A stretch of DNA of 64,000 nt. It comes from Gymnopilus junonius (lineage: Eukaryota > Basidiomycota > Agaricomycetes > Agaricales > Galerinaceae). Positions 44,342-56,961 of this stretch are shown here, piece after piece. Each line of letters begins with the position of its first letter. Position 1 is the stretch's first letter. The position numbers and the translations under genes are program-made. Under the pieces are notes generated by a model. The model saw nothing but the letters and a program-made list of their open reading frames with translations, did no database searches and was not told where the DNA came from. The stretch spans positions 1 to 64,000 of the forward strand of contig JADNYJ010000122.1 of NCBI GenBank assembly GCA_015501075.1, read 5' to 3'.

Positions 44342-44916
44342 ATGAACGCACCTGGTCGTCACGAGAGTTACGTCCTTGAGGAGGACGAAAAGCTGTACGT
44401 TCGTTAGCCATACACCCAAAAAGATTCGAGTCCTCATCCGCGAACCAGGGTTGAAGTAATTGAAGACACCAAAATTCCCAACGCGGCTACGATAAAGATT
44501 CTCAAGCAAGACCATACCCTGGGGGAACATGCTGCGCGCGTACGCCCTTCTTGCGCATTTGCCTCCATTAGCTAGTGATATTGATGACGCGTACCATGCT
44601 TTTGCTTTAATGATACAGCCAGCTGCTCGCCATGCCTCAAATCCTATTTGCCGGATACAAGGTGCCGCACCCCCTCCACCCCTACTTCCTCATCAAGGTC
44701 CAAACAGACGGTACAGTAACGCCCCAAGCCGTTCTAGAACAGGCTTGTAAGAAACTCATTGGTACAATGTCCTCTCTTGAGACCAAGTTCAAGCGAGAAT
44801 TCTCGTACAAAGATGTTGAAGGAACGACGGGTGGCGCTGCGGTTGCTGCTGGAGAGGACCCGTATGGAACGACTGGAGGTGGTGCTGGATGGGGAAGAGA
44901 CCCGCGATTATCTTGA
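44342..44916 (+). CDS. RPB11: RNA polymerase II subunit RPB11
   Basis: Exon 1 encodes MNAPGRHESYVLEEDEKL. Exon 2 encodes VEVIEDTKIPNAATIKILKQ and DHTLG, then NMLRA. Exon 3 encodes QLLAMPQILFAGYKVPHPLH, FLIKVQTDGTVTPQ and LIGTMSSLETKF. This is the RPB11/RPB3 dimerisation fold that nucleates Pol II assembly. Between DHTLG and NMLRA the frame is broken: five G at 44521-44525 where four would give LGNMLRA as in all relatives. Because RPB11 is essential and normally single copy, an extra base in the consensus is the simplest reading. The last intron (about 44539-44618) is in phase once this is allowed. A Gly-rich tail after residue about 110 is a fungal extension. Confidence 0.92.
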
Positions 44917-46095
44917 CTTCTAGAGATGTCATCATCAGCATCCGCTTCCGACATTCAATATCTGTAATTTAGTATGACTTAGTACTTCCTGTAATTTTAC
45001 ACTTTTCACTACTTGCTGACTTCAATGACACCTTGATGCCCGGTGTGAATGATTTTAATTTGAAACGCCACTCGATGGCACTTTCTTGCCCAAGCCGTTA
45101 GATTGGATGGAAATGCAAGGCTCGACTTGTGTACGGTGCGCTAGCTGTATCAGCCAGGAATTAAGAAGCAAAATATTGACACCCGTTCCGGGAAGCTTCT
45201 CGGGCACGCTTCAGGGGTTTATCCGACTGTTCCTTACGTCCTGGTACCCAGTAAGGCAACTCTCCTTCCGTTTTTTTTCTTTTTTTCATAAGTAAATCAT
45301 CCTGTAACATATACCATGTATATTATAAACTAGATAGAATCTCCCGCAGTATCTATCAGACCGTGCAATAGTGCTATTCTAACAAATTTTCTGTGCTATT
45401 TTAAAAAATGAGACCTTATGAATTAAAATCAACTCGAAATGTGGCTCCGGTATTCTAATCAATGTTCAACCTCTTACTCATGGTTGACTCATGGTCATGG
45501 TGTCTATTGAAATAATTGTCAAGAGCAAATACAAATATTGCTGGCTGATATCTCCCTCCTTTTCCACATTTTTGCCTTATTTCCTTGCTGAACTTCCATC
45601 CATTATTTTTCCCACATACAGTACCAGGTACGTGACCATTAAAGAATTTAGAAGTCGTGCTAAAGTCAATTTACTGTCGGATGAAGGTCACTTTGCCAAG
45701 GCCTTCGATTTATGTAATACCCATTCCGATGCTGAAGGTACAGGTATGTCCTCTGGGGCTTGAAAGGTTGTATTGTGTGAGGGTTTATCAATAACTTGAG
45801 CCTCCAGAAGGGAAGATCTCTTAGTAATTGAGTAGAAATCCAAAGGACTCAATTTATAACATGAAAATCAACAACGTGGACAAGCAACAAAACATAAGGT
45901 ACTCTATCATATGGCCGGATGACGGTGGGGGAAGCCATGCCCCGGCCGGAGAACCAGGACGTCAAATTGTATTCAGCATTATTTCTGGCTGATACAGCTA
46001 GCGCACCGTACTTGTGTCATTAGTAATTCTTATTAAGAGAGAATGTAATATGTTGTCAGGAAGGCGGCACATCATATTCCCAAGGAATAGAAATG
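44917..46095. other. Spacer without a gene
   Basis: Convergent 3' ends of RPB11 and MTG1. AT-rich, short frames only. Confidence 0.6.
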
Positions 46096-47936
46096 CTATC
46101 TTTTAGAATACTTCTGCCGTCGTCTTTCCTTTTCCTCCTGCACCGCCTTTTTCTTTATCTGCGTCTCACTAACATTGGCTTCGTCCGTATCGGCTCGCTC
46201 CATCTCAGCGACGTATTCATCGATACAACGCTCCATTTTTTCTTGAATGAATAATGATGGGTCATTATCTTGGGGTTTATTTCAGGAGATATTTCCCACT
46301 GGAAGTCAAAACCCCAAGCTTGAGTTTGCGTGATTTGTTGACGCTGGTCCGTTGATACCCTAGGTTCTATATGGAATGACGAGGCCGCCGACGAGAGACC
46401 GCCCTCCCCGCGCCACCATCTTACGAAGTAGTCGGCGGCTCGGGCAAGATCCACTTCAGCGCCACGTCTTATCATACCCATCCGCCTAGCAAGTAGCGTC
46501 AAGAAGTTCTCCAAATCAGATGTTGGAGACGATCCGGGGGGAGGAGCTCTAAGTAAGCTGGGGCTGGTGAAAACATAAAACATCAGTCATCATATCCAAG
46601 TTACAAAGCCGGGCCAGCAGTCATGGACGAACAAAAAAAAAGGCGAATATCTATGCACGCGTGGAGAGCGCGTGGAGAGGGAACTTACATATGGGATTGA
46701 GGGCGTTGAGTCTGTACAGAAGATACGCAGCCAAAGCTTCCGTATCATAAAGCCCTTCTTTGATGCCCGCTTTTAGGGCGAATGAAAAGGTTCTTATTAG
46801 TCTTACTGATTTGTCCCACAGCTAGGGTATTACCTACCAATAAGTGCAAGTTTAACACCCCTTTCGGCGCCTTCCGCACCACGTCCAAGGAAGGGTAGCA
46901 TTACCCCGGGTGAGTCATATGCATAGACTAAAGGATCTAGAGATAGCTTGAGCCTCGTGGAAAGAGCGCGCGTCATCCCCGGATTTGCTGAGGTTTGCAA
47001 TGCCTTTGGCGTTCCTGCCAAAATCAAAAATTAACAACGGTGAAAAAATAGAAAATCATGGTAGACGGGCACACACGGCCTTTGATACCCATATTCCGGA
47101 GAGCATTCAATAATGTTGACTTTCCAACGTTCGGCATTCCAATTACCAGGACGTTCAGTTCCATGGCATGGGGGTATTCCTTTGCGATGTCTGTAAAAAA
47201 CAACGTGTTAGCGCGCAGGGGAAAAACAGATCGACATGCTAAATTAAGAGGTAGGTGACATACTTACGAGGATCTCACTTAGATCGCGAATATCTCGCGG
47301 CCTCTGCCAAGAGGCAAAGAAAAGCTGCTGATGCGGATACTTCTTTGCCATTGCCTTTCGAAAAGGCTGGAAAGGCACGTTCTTTAGCTTAATTTGAGCC
47401 AAATGATAAATATTTACCTCCAAACCCCATTCAGGGACCAGGTCGCGCTTGTTCAGTACAACGATATGCTCACAGGCTTCAACGGCAAGAAAGCGACGCC
47501 CGGGGTTGTTCGGATCCCATCCACGTTCTAGCCTCCATTTGTTCAGTGCACCTACGCATGTAAGCGGCAAGAATTAAGCATTGATAGCCGACAGTCAAGA
47601 TGAAAGGCAAGGGCGCGAGGCGTGGCAGCGAGGCCAGGCGAAGTACTGGAGAAGGAACCAACTTTTGATTGCCAATTGCAAGTACAAGAAGAAGTAGGTG
47701 AAAGCTCCCTATATTCTTTCCAAGGCAAAAGCCTTTTCCGATAATCACGCAGAGAACCAAGTCGACACACCTTCCAAAGTTCGGTTTATACTCGTCAACG
47801 GAAGTCGCGAGTCTCTGATTTCAAGAACAACGTTGGTCCTCTTCAACAGGGCAGGCAACATCCTCGTGAACTTCATCATGTGTCCTGGAAACCATGATGC
47901 AGGAGGGGGAAGCGCTGGCAGCTGGGCTAAAACCAT
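46096..47936 (-). CDS. MTG1: Mitochondrial ribosome-associated GTPase 1
   Basis: The start is MVLAQLPALPPPASWFPGHM, with the family's WFPGHM signature. The GTPase motifs occur in circularly permuted order, as in YlqF/Mtg1: G4 LNKRDLV, the FFASWQ region, then G1 GMPNVGKSTLLN, the NPGMTR switch, and G3 DSPGVMLP. The C-terminal helical part has LARRMGMIRRGAEVDLARAA, DYFVRWWRGE and a basic end KERRRQKYSKR at 46096. Known members assist assembly of the mitochondrial large subunit at the inner membrane. One frame break near 46272-46275 (four G, five needed on the plus strand) separates EINP from DPSLFIQEKMERC; it is probably a consensus error. Other exon joins are GT-AG. Confidence 0.92.
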
Positions 47937-49033
47937 TCTACAAGATGGTGTAATGGCCTAAGCTCGAGTAGATGACTGCTTCTGCCTGCAGCAAGCAATG
48001 TAAAATAAGCAGTTTTAATCAAAGTCTTTATGTCAAACGCCACGAAGGCAAAAGTCGCGTCCAGTAATCTCCTCAGGCTGCTTGTAAGTCCGATGAAACG
48101 CTGATTGGCTTGAGGTGCCGTGATGTCGAACCAGAATCTCGGGCTTATGGGTGAGAATGGAAGGGGGAAAGAGAGGCAAAGATTCCAAGGGTACCGGGCC
48201 CTGAGACGATATACCCACAGTCCCTATGGGGGTCGCTGAGAGAAATGGGTATGTAGGTCGAGGTCAATGTTGCTGGAACTCAAAGTCTCGAACAGGAAAC
48301 TGTTGTTTGTTTGTTCGATGTTAGAGCTTGCCGACTTCTGCCGAACATTTACATAAAATTTCTGTCGATCACAGGCCGATCGTGGCGTAAGGGGTGATAG
48401 AGGAGGAACGGCTCTTAAATTTGCCCAAGCACTGTAGGTTTCATGATATCATGCATACGTACATGAAGTGCAATTCCATTGCTTTCAGAGCACAACTGGA
48501 AAGATAACAGATAAGGATATGTAACCTTGTTAAGTTGTCGTCGCGCTTTGCCCGGACTAAATAGGAAGATAAGCACCCGTCATCGTGATCCTACTTTTTC
48601 TGAAGGATAACAATCAAGTACTGCATCGAGCTTCGAAATGAATACTACTAACAACAAACAATTTCTACCTATAAGCCTAGCAAACCAAGCATAATGAAAT
48701 GAAAAGATGCCAACGCCAATTGATTCACCCAAGGAAACAAACCATGGACGGTACTGAAAAGAAAGCGATACGAAACCAAAAGCAAAGCAGAAACACATCC
48801 TTTGGAAAGACGTCCAGTCTGAAATGAATTCGTAATATACCAGCCAGCATGGCGATGACATGTGAGGATATATCTGGGAATATGCTCCGTCCGAGATGCA
48901 AGCCACGACGACGACGATAGAAGTAGAGGAATCTTGCAAAACATGGGCAGTTAGTCTCTTGAGGGTAGTGAGAACTCTTTTCCAGAGTATCAGTAAAATT
49001 GCACCGTTGAGTGGCCCGCTATGTTGCTCACAT
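47937..49033. other. Spacer without a confident gene
   Basis: Contains a 155-codon minus frame (48580-49047) that is hydrophobic but has no start context or homologous pattern. I read it as 3' flank of the gene at 49034-49724. Confidence 0.5.
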
Positions 49034-49724
49034 TCACACCCAGCCATCTTTGCCTATGCTGATGGCGTCAAAATTTTTTCCGCTTCGTGTACGTCGTTCC
49101 CGGAGAAGAGGAACAGCATCCAAGTTGATAAGCTTGTCCGAAGGCGGAGGAGAGCCCTCCACCCAACCCTTCCAACCCTTCTTAGCTGCAGCTCTTTTCT
49201 TGCGAGGACGCGGTGGCGGTGGCATAGAATCGGGCTCGTGTTTCAGAACTTCATCGTCGTCTGGTGTCCTTGGCCTCTTGGAAGAAGTTCGTGACGTGCT
49301 CGATGATATAGAAGGCCCAGGCGTCGAGCCTGGGGTTGAGGGAAGGTGGTGCGTGGAAGTGGTCGGCGAAGGAGTCACGGAAACGGAACGTTGCTGCGCC
49401 GGAATATGAATGGTAGGTCGTTCCGTGTGTTGCTTGGAGGACCCTGCGCGCCAGAAATGGCTTGGAGTACTGATTGAAATCTGCGGAAGAGAGCTGGAGC
49501 TGGCAACGTTGCTGTATGCCGTCGCGTGTCGTCCCGCGTCGCTCGCAAGCTCCTGCTGTAGCAATCGCGCTGCTGCCTTCGCCTTCCTCTTCTCCCTCTT
49601 CTCGTCCTTTCTCTTCTTTTTAGCCTCAGGATCCTTCTCCTTCTCACTTCTTTATATGGTCCAATGCCATTCAGCAAACTCGTCAGGACATCCCTAGCGG
49701 TAAGGGATCAAAGTCGCCGGCCAT
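49034..49724 (-). CDS. Lysine-rich nuclear protein of unknown role
   Basis: ATG 49724 gives MAGDFDPLPL. The frame then shifts to DVLTSLLNGIGPYK and again to SEKEKDPEAKKKRKDEKREK with RKAKAAARLLQQELASDAGR. It continues through a Ser/Pro-rich centre to PPPPRPRKKRAAAKKGWKGW, PPPSDKLINLDAVP and RRTRSGKNFDAI, ending at 49034. Both shifts (near 49692 and 49650) fit one missing base in a C/G or A/T run. The basic clusters predict nuclear location, and the KKGWKGW segment plus the ordered C-terminal tail look conserved. I cannot name the family. The protein is about 230 residues. Confidence 0.6.
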
Positions 49725-52700
49725 AACAGTTGTGGCACTTCGCCGAATATGCTTTTTATGATTATGAAGCATATTATGGCGGGGAAAAGTAATGGTCATG
49801 GAGAAAAAGAGTGGAAGTGGAGGGAAGAGCGGCAATGGAGCAAGTCGTGGTTTGGGAGCAATAATTGTGCTTGTTGTACTTTACGGCAGATGAAGCATCA
49901 ACAAACAGCACACTCAAGCACGTGCATTACCAGGAACCTTCTCTGCTTTTCCTGATGAAAAAGATAAATCAGGATAAATCTATCTCCATACGGGTTCCAT
50001 TCTGTGAAAGGCATCCTGAAGTTCCATTTTTTCGCCAACCCAGCTTCTGAAAGCCCTTTCTCCTCTCCATTGTTCCCAGGCCTTACTTTGTTGACTCGAT
50101 TGGACAATACTAGTATTACACGACCTCATTCTAATTGTTACTATTGCTGCGCCCGTACCATTGTCCGCCGAGTCATTGACATTCCCGCTGACGGCCGCCC
50201 GCCCCGAGGGTCCCATACAATAGCGTGAAGGTGTCCGGGAGTCTAGCTCCATTGCGGCCTGAGCGCTCTTGACTCTCACACCTAATTTTTAATTTAGAAT
50301 AGCGAGTCAGCTGTCTGACAGCGAGTTTTCCCAGTCGTCCTTCTCCTTGTTCCCGGTGCTTTTCCGCTCCTTGCGGTCTTCCGCGGAGAACAACCGCAAA
50401 TCCTAGCAGAGATAGGCCTCACACAAACAACTACCGGGTTTAGACTGATCACTTTGTAGCGGAGTGAGTCGCCGAGGGTGTTCACTTGAATACCTGGGAA
50501 GCATGCGATAAGTATCGCACAAAGCAACTTCGAGATGATCAGGTAACACGGGTCCGGAATTTACCATTTAGGACTCAGAACCTCTGCCGTACCCCCCGAT
50601 AGGCAACACTTCTGAATTAAATTTCGTCTGGAACGATATTTTTGTAACTACCATGATTCCCTGTGTGAATTGTGTCGTGCTGATACCATCAGCCAATAGA
50701 CGGAAATTTTTTGTTCAATTCGATGTGTATCTACAGATATCCATCATGTTCCGTCTTCATCAGTCATCAAACCGTGCTATTGCAAGGCTCGCTGAGATTG
50801 CGGCCTATAAATTTCCTTTTCTAAAACAACTGTGGTTTCAACCACTTCAAGATTTTCATTCGATGTGAATATCGCTTCTGTTGTTCTAATCATAAGGATC
50901 CAGCAGTCGTTCGTCAGAATAACGTATATGGCACCAATTAGACGTAATGAAAACGACGGGAGTATTGCCGACCTGATCATCTTAGGCGACAATGGTTTCC
51001 TTGCTTGCTGTGAAATCAGATAACAATGAAGAGTGTGACTATCGATGGCCGTAGGGCCATAGGAGAATATAAGGTTATGTTGATACACCATTTTTTTCGA
51101 GGACAATGAGCTAAACCACCCGAGCTGATTCAAAAAGCGCCGGTTCACCTGATGCAACCTTGACTTCTTCTCCTTAAGGCACTGTCCCGTTGACTCAAAG
51201 GCAATAAAAATGTGGCCATAGGGAAATTTAACCGACTAGCGCTTGAGAGCTCAAACATATCCGCGCTGTGTTAACGAATTCTATATGCATATTCGTCACT
51301 ATTTCATTGGTGGAAAATTCAATAAGAAAATCTGAAATAAATAAATGAGAACACTTCTGACTTCTGAAGGAAAAAAAGCTTTAGTACGATTAAAAATATT
51401 GAGAGGAAGGAAAAGACAATCCATTACAAAGCTCAATACTACAAGGACAGCTTTGAGTACAAGTGCTATGTTCCTTGTCTGATTCTTCCCAATTTGTATT
51501 GGGAATTTTGCATAGTACTGACTTTACAGCAGTCTCGTTTGTAACACTACAGGAGAATCGTATGTTCGCGAAGAAACACGATGCACTAACTGCATACTCC
51601 CAGCTAGGCATTTTCAATGTAATGACAGTGACCAGTACAGTATGTTGTATCATCACTCATTGCAAATTCCAACAATCGCAGGTAGGATGACTCCGGCCTC
51701 GTTGTCGCTACTTGAACGCAGTTTCCTTATTTTTCCCACCATGCGCTTCATGGCCTTTAGATGACTCAGACTATGCAAAAAAACAGCGTCTTCGTATACT
51801 TCATACCTACCACCCATTCCATCGAGTTCTTGCATATTTCATCAGCTCCCCGTTCTGTGATGAACTCCTCCGATCACTCGTCCAAACTAGACGCAATTGC
51901 ACACGCCGGATCCGGAGCTAGTGTGATGAAATGATTCTTACTCCATTCAACTGGTATAATTTGGTGGAAAAACTTCACATGGCATGGGAACAATTCCCAG
52001 CATTACCAACAACTCGGCGACTTTGTTTGTCCTAGAATTCCCTCCTTCTGATCGTTACCTTGCGGCCCATAAGTAGAATCTCTCTGCGGCCATGCCTCGT
52101 CTACTCAAGCAATACAGGCCAGCCCTGTCTTCAGTCGTCAATCCGAGGTGATGTACGGATGCTCTATTCAACAGTCAAGAGCACGAGAGCACGTCGCCAC
52201 AAGGTACAGGTGCTTCGGAAAGAGATTTCCAGAATATGGAATGTTGTGACAATTAGGTGACCACTTGTCAAAAAAAATTGCGGTGTTCGTACCATAAATA
52301 TGCCGTTGGCTCTGATTCAAATGGGTAATTTGATAGGGGTGGAGTCATTCAAGTGAATGTAGATCGGCCATGAGCCCCCGGCTTCTGTCAACCGCTGATT
52401 GATAGATAGCTGGGGTGTGGACTCCACTGAATCGGGCAGATTCTGGAGCCACCAGTGGTTCTTACCCTAGATGAGGATAAATTAGATTGTATTCCGTAGT
52501 CTCTATTGAAAGCGGAACTAGTGAAAAAAAGGTAAGTAAAGGTAAGCCTTCCGTACTGGCATAAAATTAGCAACATTTGTGCATTTTTATCAGTATGAGA
52601 TGATGCACGAATAATGGGATGATTCATACATCTTCGACACTCGTGATCAATTACAATCATGCGTAAAAAAATTTCAGAAGGTTTTGAAGCATCCTTAGTC

Positions 52701-53412
52701 AGTAAAGGCACCATATTTAGGCCGCACGGCGGCGCTTATCACTTATACGAAGCGCCCAAATAAGTTGGTCAAAGCGGACTGCCCAAGTCGCTGCGATGGT
52801 ATTTTTCACCTTGGACGAGAGAGATTATTAGACAGAGCTTGTCCACTAAGTATTAATCAAATGTATGGCCTTAACGGCTCGAATAACAATGGGACCATTC
52901 CTAAATATCCAGCTCATTGAGGTGAAGTTTTCGGAGCGCTGGCTCTATCCGTGAACACAGCCCACGACATCACCAGTTACCCACCAACCATCAACTATTA
53001 GGCGACTGACGTACGACACACCTTTTTCATGTTATCGCTCAAGTTTAGAGGGTGCTACTGATGTATGAACGTCGTTCTGAAAATGCATGCTTTTTCGACA
53101 ACCCGATTTGGACCTGGGTATGTCAAGGTCTTGTGAAACAAACACCTGCTTTAGGGAAATTTGAGTATCGGCATCCCGGGCCGACGCTTAATCCAGGACG
53201 CCACGGAGGATGCAAGCTTTATGTTCAACGTTCAATTCATGCTTACTCTCCAAACGGCTAATAAAATCGGACGTTAGGTATGAATGTATGATAGTGTATT
53301 ATAAGACCGTAAGTCAGCAGTCGTTACAGATATCTGTCACCGTCAGGCAGTGTTACTAACTCCGAAAAATGGACTTGATCCCCTCGCTATCCTATTAAAT
53401 ACATTTCGTGTT
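49725..53412. other. Gene-poor 3.7-kb stretch
   Basis: Only short, unsupported frames on both strands and no domain, tRNA or inverted-repeat pair that I could find by eye. The longest frame (50777-51157, minus) lacks protein-like composition. Confidence 0.5.
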
Positions 53413-56400
53413 TTACACAGGCATTCGATAATTCTCGGTATATGGTGTAGGAGGCATAGCAGGACTGAAACACGGATACGTGGCAGTCGTACTCCCATAC
53501 TCATCCTTCAACCTCCTCCACACAGCTCTAAAAGTTGACATGGACCCCTTTTCATGCACAAGTACAATAACACACGCACATCCGGGTGGTAAATCCCATT
53601 TCGCCTGCAGAGGCATTGGCCCAGGTATTGGGCTGCTTAACGGCGTGCCACTAGCATGAGACGACCCTCGACCCAGCAGAATACTCGCCCGCGAGCGAGA
53701 GGCATTTCCCAAGGTGGGCGTGACGAGCTGACTGAAGTGATGTGAGCTGTTGGGAGATGACACAAGGTATTGACTGTTCTCCTCGATTGTCGGTGACAAG
53801 ATTGTCTGCGGGTCGTTCAAGCTGCCTGCGGGGGGTTGGGCTCGGAACTCAACTCTGAAACGAACATTCTTCAGAGAAATGCCAGTAGCAGGATCCGTCC
53901 TTGGCTGCTCGAGACGACAGAAAAGAATTTCGGCCAGATCAGAGTAACCCATCCCTCCAGAGGAAGTCGCCAAGGTAATACCAAGACCGTCAAGGATTCT
54001 AGCAACGTTTGACCTTGTATGGTGTATTTCATCGCTCGAGTAGAGAACGCCACCATGCCCATTTGAGTGTTTCCAGTTAAACAGATTGGAGAACCAACCT
54101 TTGAACTCGCCCACGACAGGAGAAGCCAAAATCCTGTTTGCGCTACTGGGTGGCGGTGGATGAAAAGGCGACGACAAAGTGATTGGAGACCCCAGCATTC
54201 CAAGCGTTGTCACTCTCTTCCCGTTCAGAGACGGGAGCTCAAGTGGAGGCGCTATATTCAATTTCAGTCATCAGTTACCAACGACGAAAATACTCAACCA
54301 CTTACGTCTCGCCTTCTTCTCTTTTTCCTTCCTCGCCCTCGTCGGAGACATGGTCACGGTCATGGCACTCGCCGCGGTGTTGGCGTTGGAACTGATATTC
54401 AAAACGTCTCTACCCATGTCGCGGTCCAAGTTCAGATCCACGTTCACAGGGACACTGAGTCCGAGGCCCCCAGAGGGATCAGTTTCAGCGCTAACATGAC
54501 TCCAGCTTTCTTCATCAAGACTGCGATTCTCTTTGTCTTCCTGAATTCGGGCTTGGACGGGCGGGGGCTTAATCGCTTCTCTGACTAGAACATCTTTTCC
54601 GGATGGCGCCTGAGTGACCGCTTGTACGAGCTCATTGACCCTCTGCGTGATGTCGTCCATTGTCCGTTGGAGGTGAGGATTGTCCATCTTTGGAGCCGTC
54701 AGAAGCGGTAGGCCATCAGCGTTATCAATCACCATACTACAGTTGGGACTCAAGACAGGAGAAGAAGATTGACGTCCGTGATCGACACTGGTAGCAGGAG
54801 ATAAAGACAGCAGAGGTCTCTTTTCCGACTCTATAAAAGCAGAATCCAAAACAGCAGAAGACTTTGGTCTCTGGGCCAAACTATTAGACACAGCCCTAGC
54901 CTGTAATTGCTGGAGATGCTGTGAGAAACCAATCGCCGTCCCACCAACCCCGTCGTTCTTCTGATTCTGAATACGTCCTTCACCCATAAGCGAATGCGTA
55001 AATCCACGACGTGGTGGGAATGGACGCGGTCCGCCGCGTCCTGCTCCCATAGAGGACTTTGGTCGGGCGTTGTTAGCTACAGGGATCCCAGATGTACTTA
55101 TTCGTTCTGATTGACCATGAGCTTTCAACCATGCGTCGCCCGAAGCTTTCATGGGAGGTCGAGGGCCATGAGGAGAATCAGGTCGGTCCTTTGTCGGGAT
55201 GCTTCCATCAGTAAAGGTTCTCTTGCGAGAGCCTATTCCTGGAGCAAAACCAGCTGACAGACTAGGCGGATAAGGAGGACCGTTGGAAGATATCGCATTA
55301 GGCGGAAGACCTCGAGGAGTGGAGAAAACGCGTTGTGGGACTTGATATTTCTTTAGATTGACAGAGTTATCATGATCCAGCTCCCAGTCCAGGTTGAATC
55401 TGATTGCCTCAAGGTCGATAGTAGGACCTGCTATCGTTGACTGAGAATCGTGCTCGTTATCGTTTGACCTGTTCCGGTAAGCCTCTTCTCGGTATTTACC
55501 GAGCAAAAAATAGAATGCCTTTGCGTGAATGCCTTGGCCAGCAGGAGCACACAAGTCGCGCTTAATGGACTCGCCTTCAGGGTCACTATGGCGTCCCCAG
55601 ATTATACGCAGAGAAGAAAAGAGCTCAGAGTCAATTATATCAGGAGACGCAATTGGGCGAGCCAGAATGCTAGGCGAGGGGGGCAAAGGCGGAGCTAAGA
55701 GAGTAAAGGTAGCGCCGTCCATGGAAGTAAAGGGTATTGTCATATGAGAGACCAGCCAGGGATGAGAAAGGATCTCCGGTATCTTGATGGTTGGAATTCA
55801 ATGACAAAAACGTGACTAAAGCTTTGAAAGAATGACCTACAGTTATCCTTTGTGAGACGTCCACAATGAGCATTTTACTGAGAAGATCTTTGGCTAGAGG
55901 GTCAATCCAAGACGGCATATCATACTTGCCGCTTTTGACTTTGGTAAGAAGATTTCGCACGTTCTTGTCGTCAAATGGTAGCCTCCCAGTAAGCAAAGCA
56001 TAGAGAATGACGCCACAGCTCCAGATATCAGTTGCGTTGCCTTGGTACTTTTCCCCATTAACAATTTCCGGACTTGCGTAATGAGGAGAACCGCAGCTGG
56101 TTTCAAGTTGGAGCGAAGGTGGAGCAAATGCAGCCATACCCCAGTCTGCGATCTTGATTTGAGGAGGAGAGAGGGACGCAATGAGGATGTTCTCAGGTTT
56201 CAGATCACGATGAATGATAGAGAACGTGTGTGCGTAATTAGCCATAAACAATCTGCTTGAAGTAAATCAAAGCCTCATTTGGGGGTAGCCTGCCTCTGTT
56301 GACCAAGAAATCAAAAAGTTCGCCGCCCTCGACATACTCAAGCACCAGAAATAGCTCCTTGTCACCCTCGTAGACGTCGTAAATGCGCATAATGTTGGGA

Positions 56401-56753
56401 TGATTCATAAGCTTCATCATGGTAATTTCCCGATCTATGCCAAGACGCTGCTTTTCCGACTTTGCCTGCTGAGTAGCGAGAGACGCGCGGGAGTTGACAA
56501 GAGGAGCGACAGGTAGGATCTTGACAGCCGCGAGCTGACCGGTGCGGCGGTGTCTAGCAATCTTGACCCGCCCAGATGCGCCTTTGCCGACGCACTCTCC
56601 CAAAATCCAGGGCCCAATAGTCTTTGGATCTGTCGGCAAATCGAACGCAGCTGCACCGCCAGCGGCTGCCTTTTCCTTGTCCCAGCGAGTGCCTAGAGGG
56701 GCTTTGTACTTGATAGGAGGGGCGCGGGGGGGACTGTCGGGAAATTTCTGCAT
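53413..56753 (-). CDS. Gin4/Hsl1/Nim1-related protein kinase
   Basis: Starting at MQKFPDSPP, the kinase domain has ILGECVGKGASGRVKIARHR (Gly loop), LAAVKIL (VAIK Lys), YVEGGELFDFL, IIHRDLKPENIL (catalytic loop), IADWGMAAF (DFG replaced by DWG), ETSCGSPHYASPEIV (activation segment) and DIWSCGVILYALLTGRLPFD. It ends with IPEILSHPWL. A long Ser/Pro-rich region follows, then a C-terminal domain with FKGWFSNLFNWK, ARILDGLGITLATSSGGMGY and CACVIVLVHEKGSMSTF, resembling the KA1-type membrane-binding end of Gin4/Hsl1. Relatives act at the septin collar, controlling Wee1 and the morphogenesis checkpoint. All joins are GT-AG. It shares a short divergent promoter with the PPR-like gene. Confidence 0.93.
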
Positions 56754-56893
56754 AATTAATAGGCTGTACAGAGAAGAATAGGATGTTCTGGAGGAAAGGC
56801 TCGACCAGCGGGCAGAAACGAATATTTAAGAGAGCAAAAGCCAGATGGTGCTGACAGTGAACCAAACAATCTTATCAGGGGTGTTGTGACAGT

Positions 56894-56899
56894 CACGTG
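56894..56899. promoter_or_regulatory. CACGTG box in divergent promoter
   Basis: GTCACGTGAC palindrome within the 208-base space between the kinase gene (start 56753, minus) and the PPR-like gene (start 56962, plus). It could serve both genes as a bHLH site. Confidence 0.45.
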
Positions 56900-56961
56900 A
56901 CATCGTCACCAACAATTTATCACTCACTGCGCTCACTGTCAAACCACCGGCTAGCTAATGA

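Noticed and set aside
48580..49047. A 155-codon hydrophobic minus-strand frame
   Set aside because: It overlaps the end of the upstream gene, begins inside its stop region and has no family-like pattern or splice structure; more likely 3' flank.
50777..51157. A 126-codon minus-strand frame in the gene-poor stretch
   Set aside because: Composition is not protein-like and it has no neighbours, splice partners or recognisable motif.
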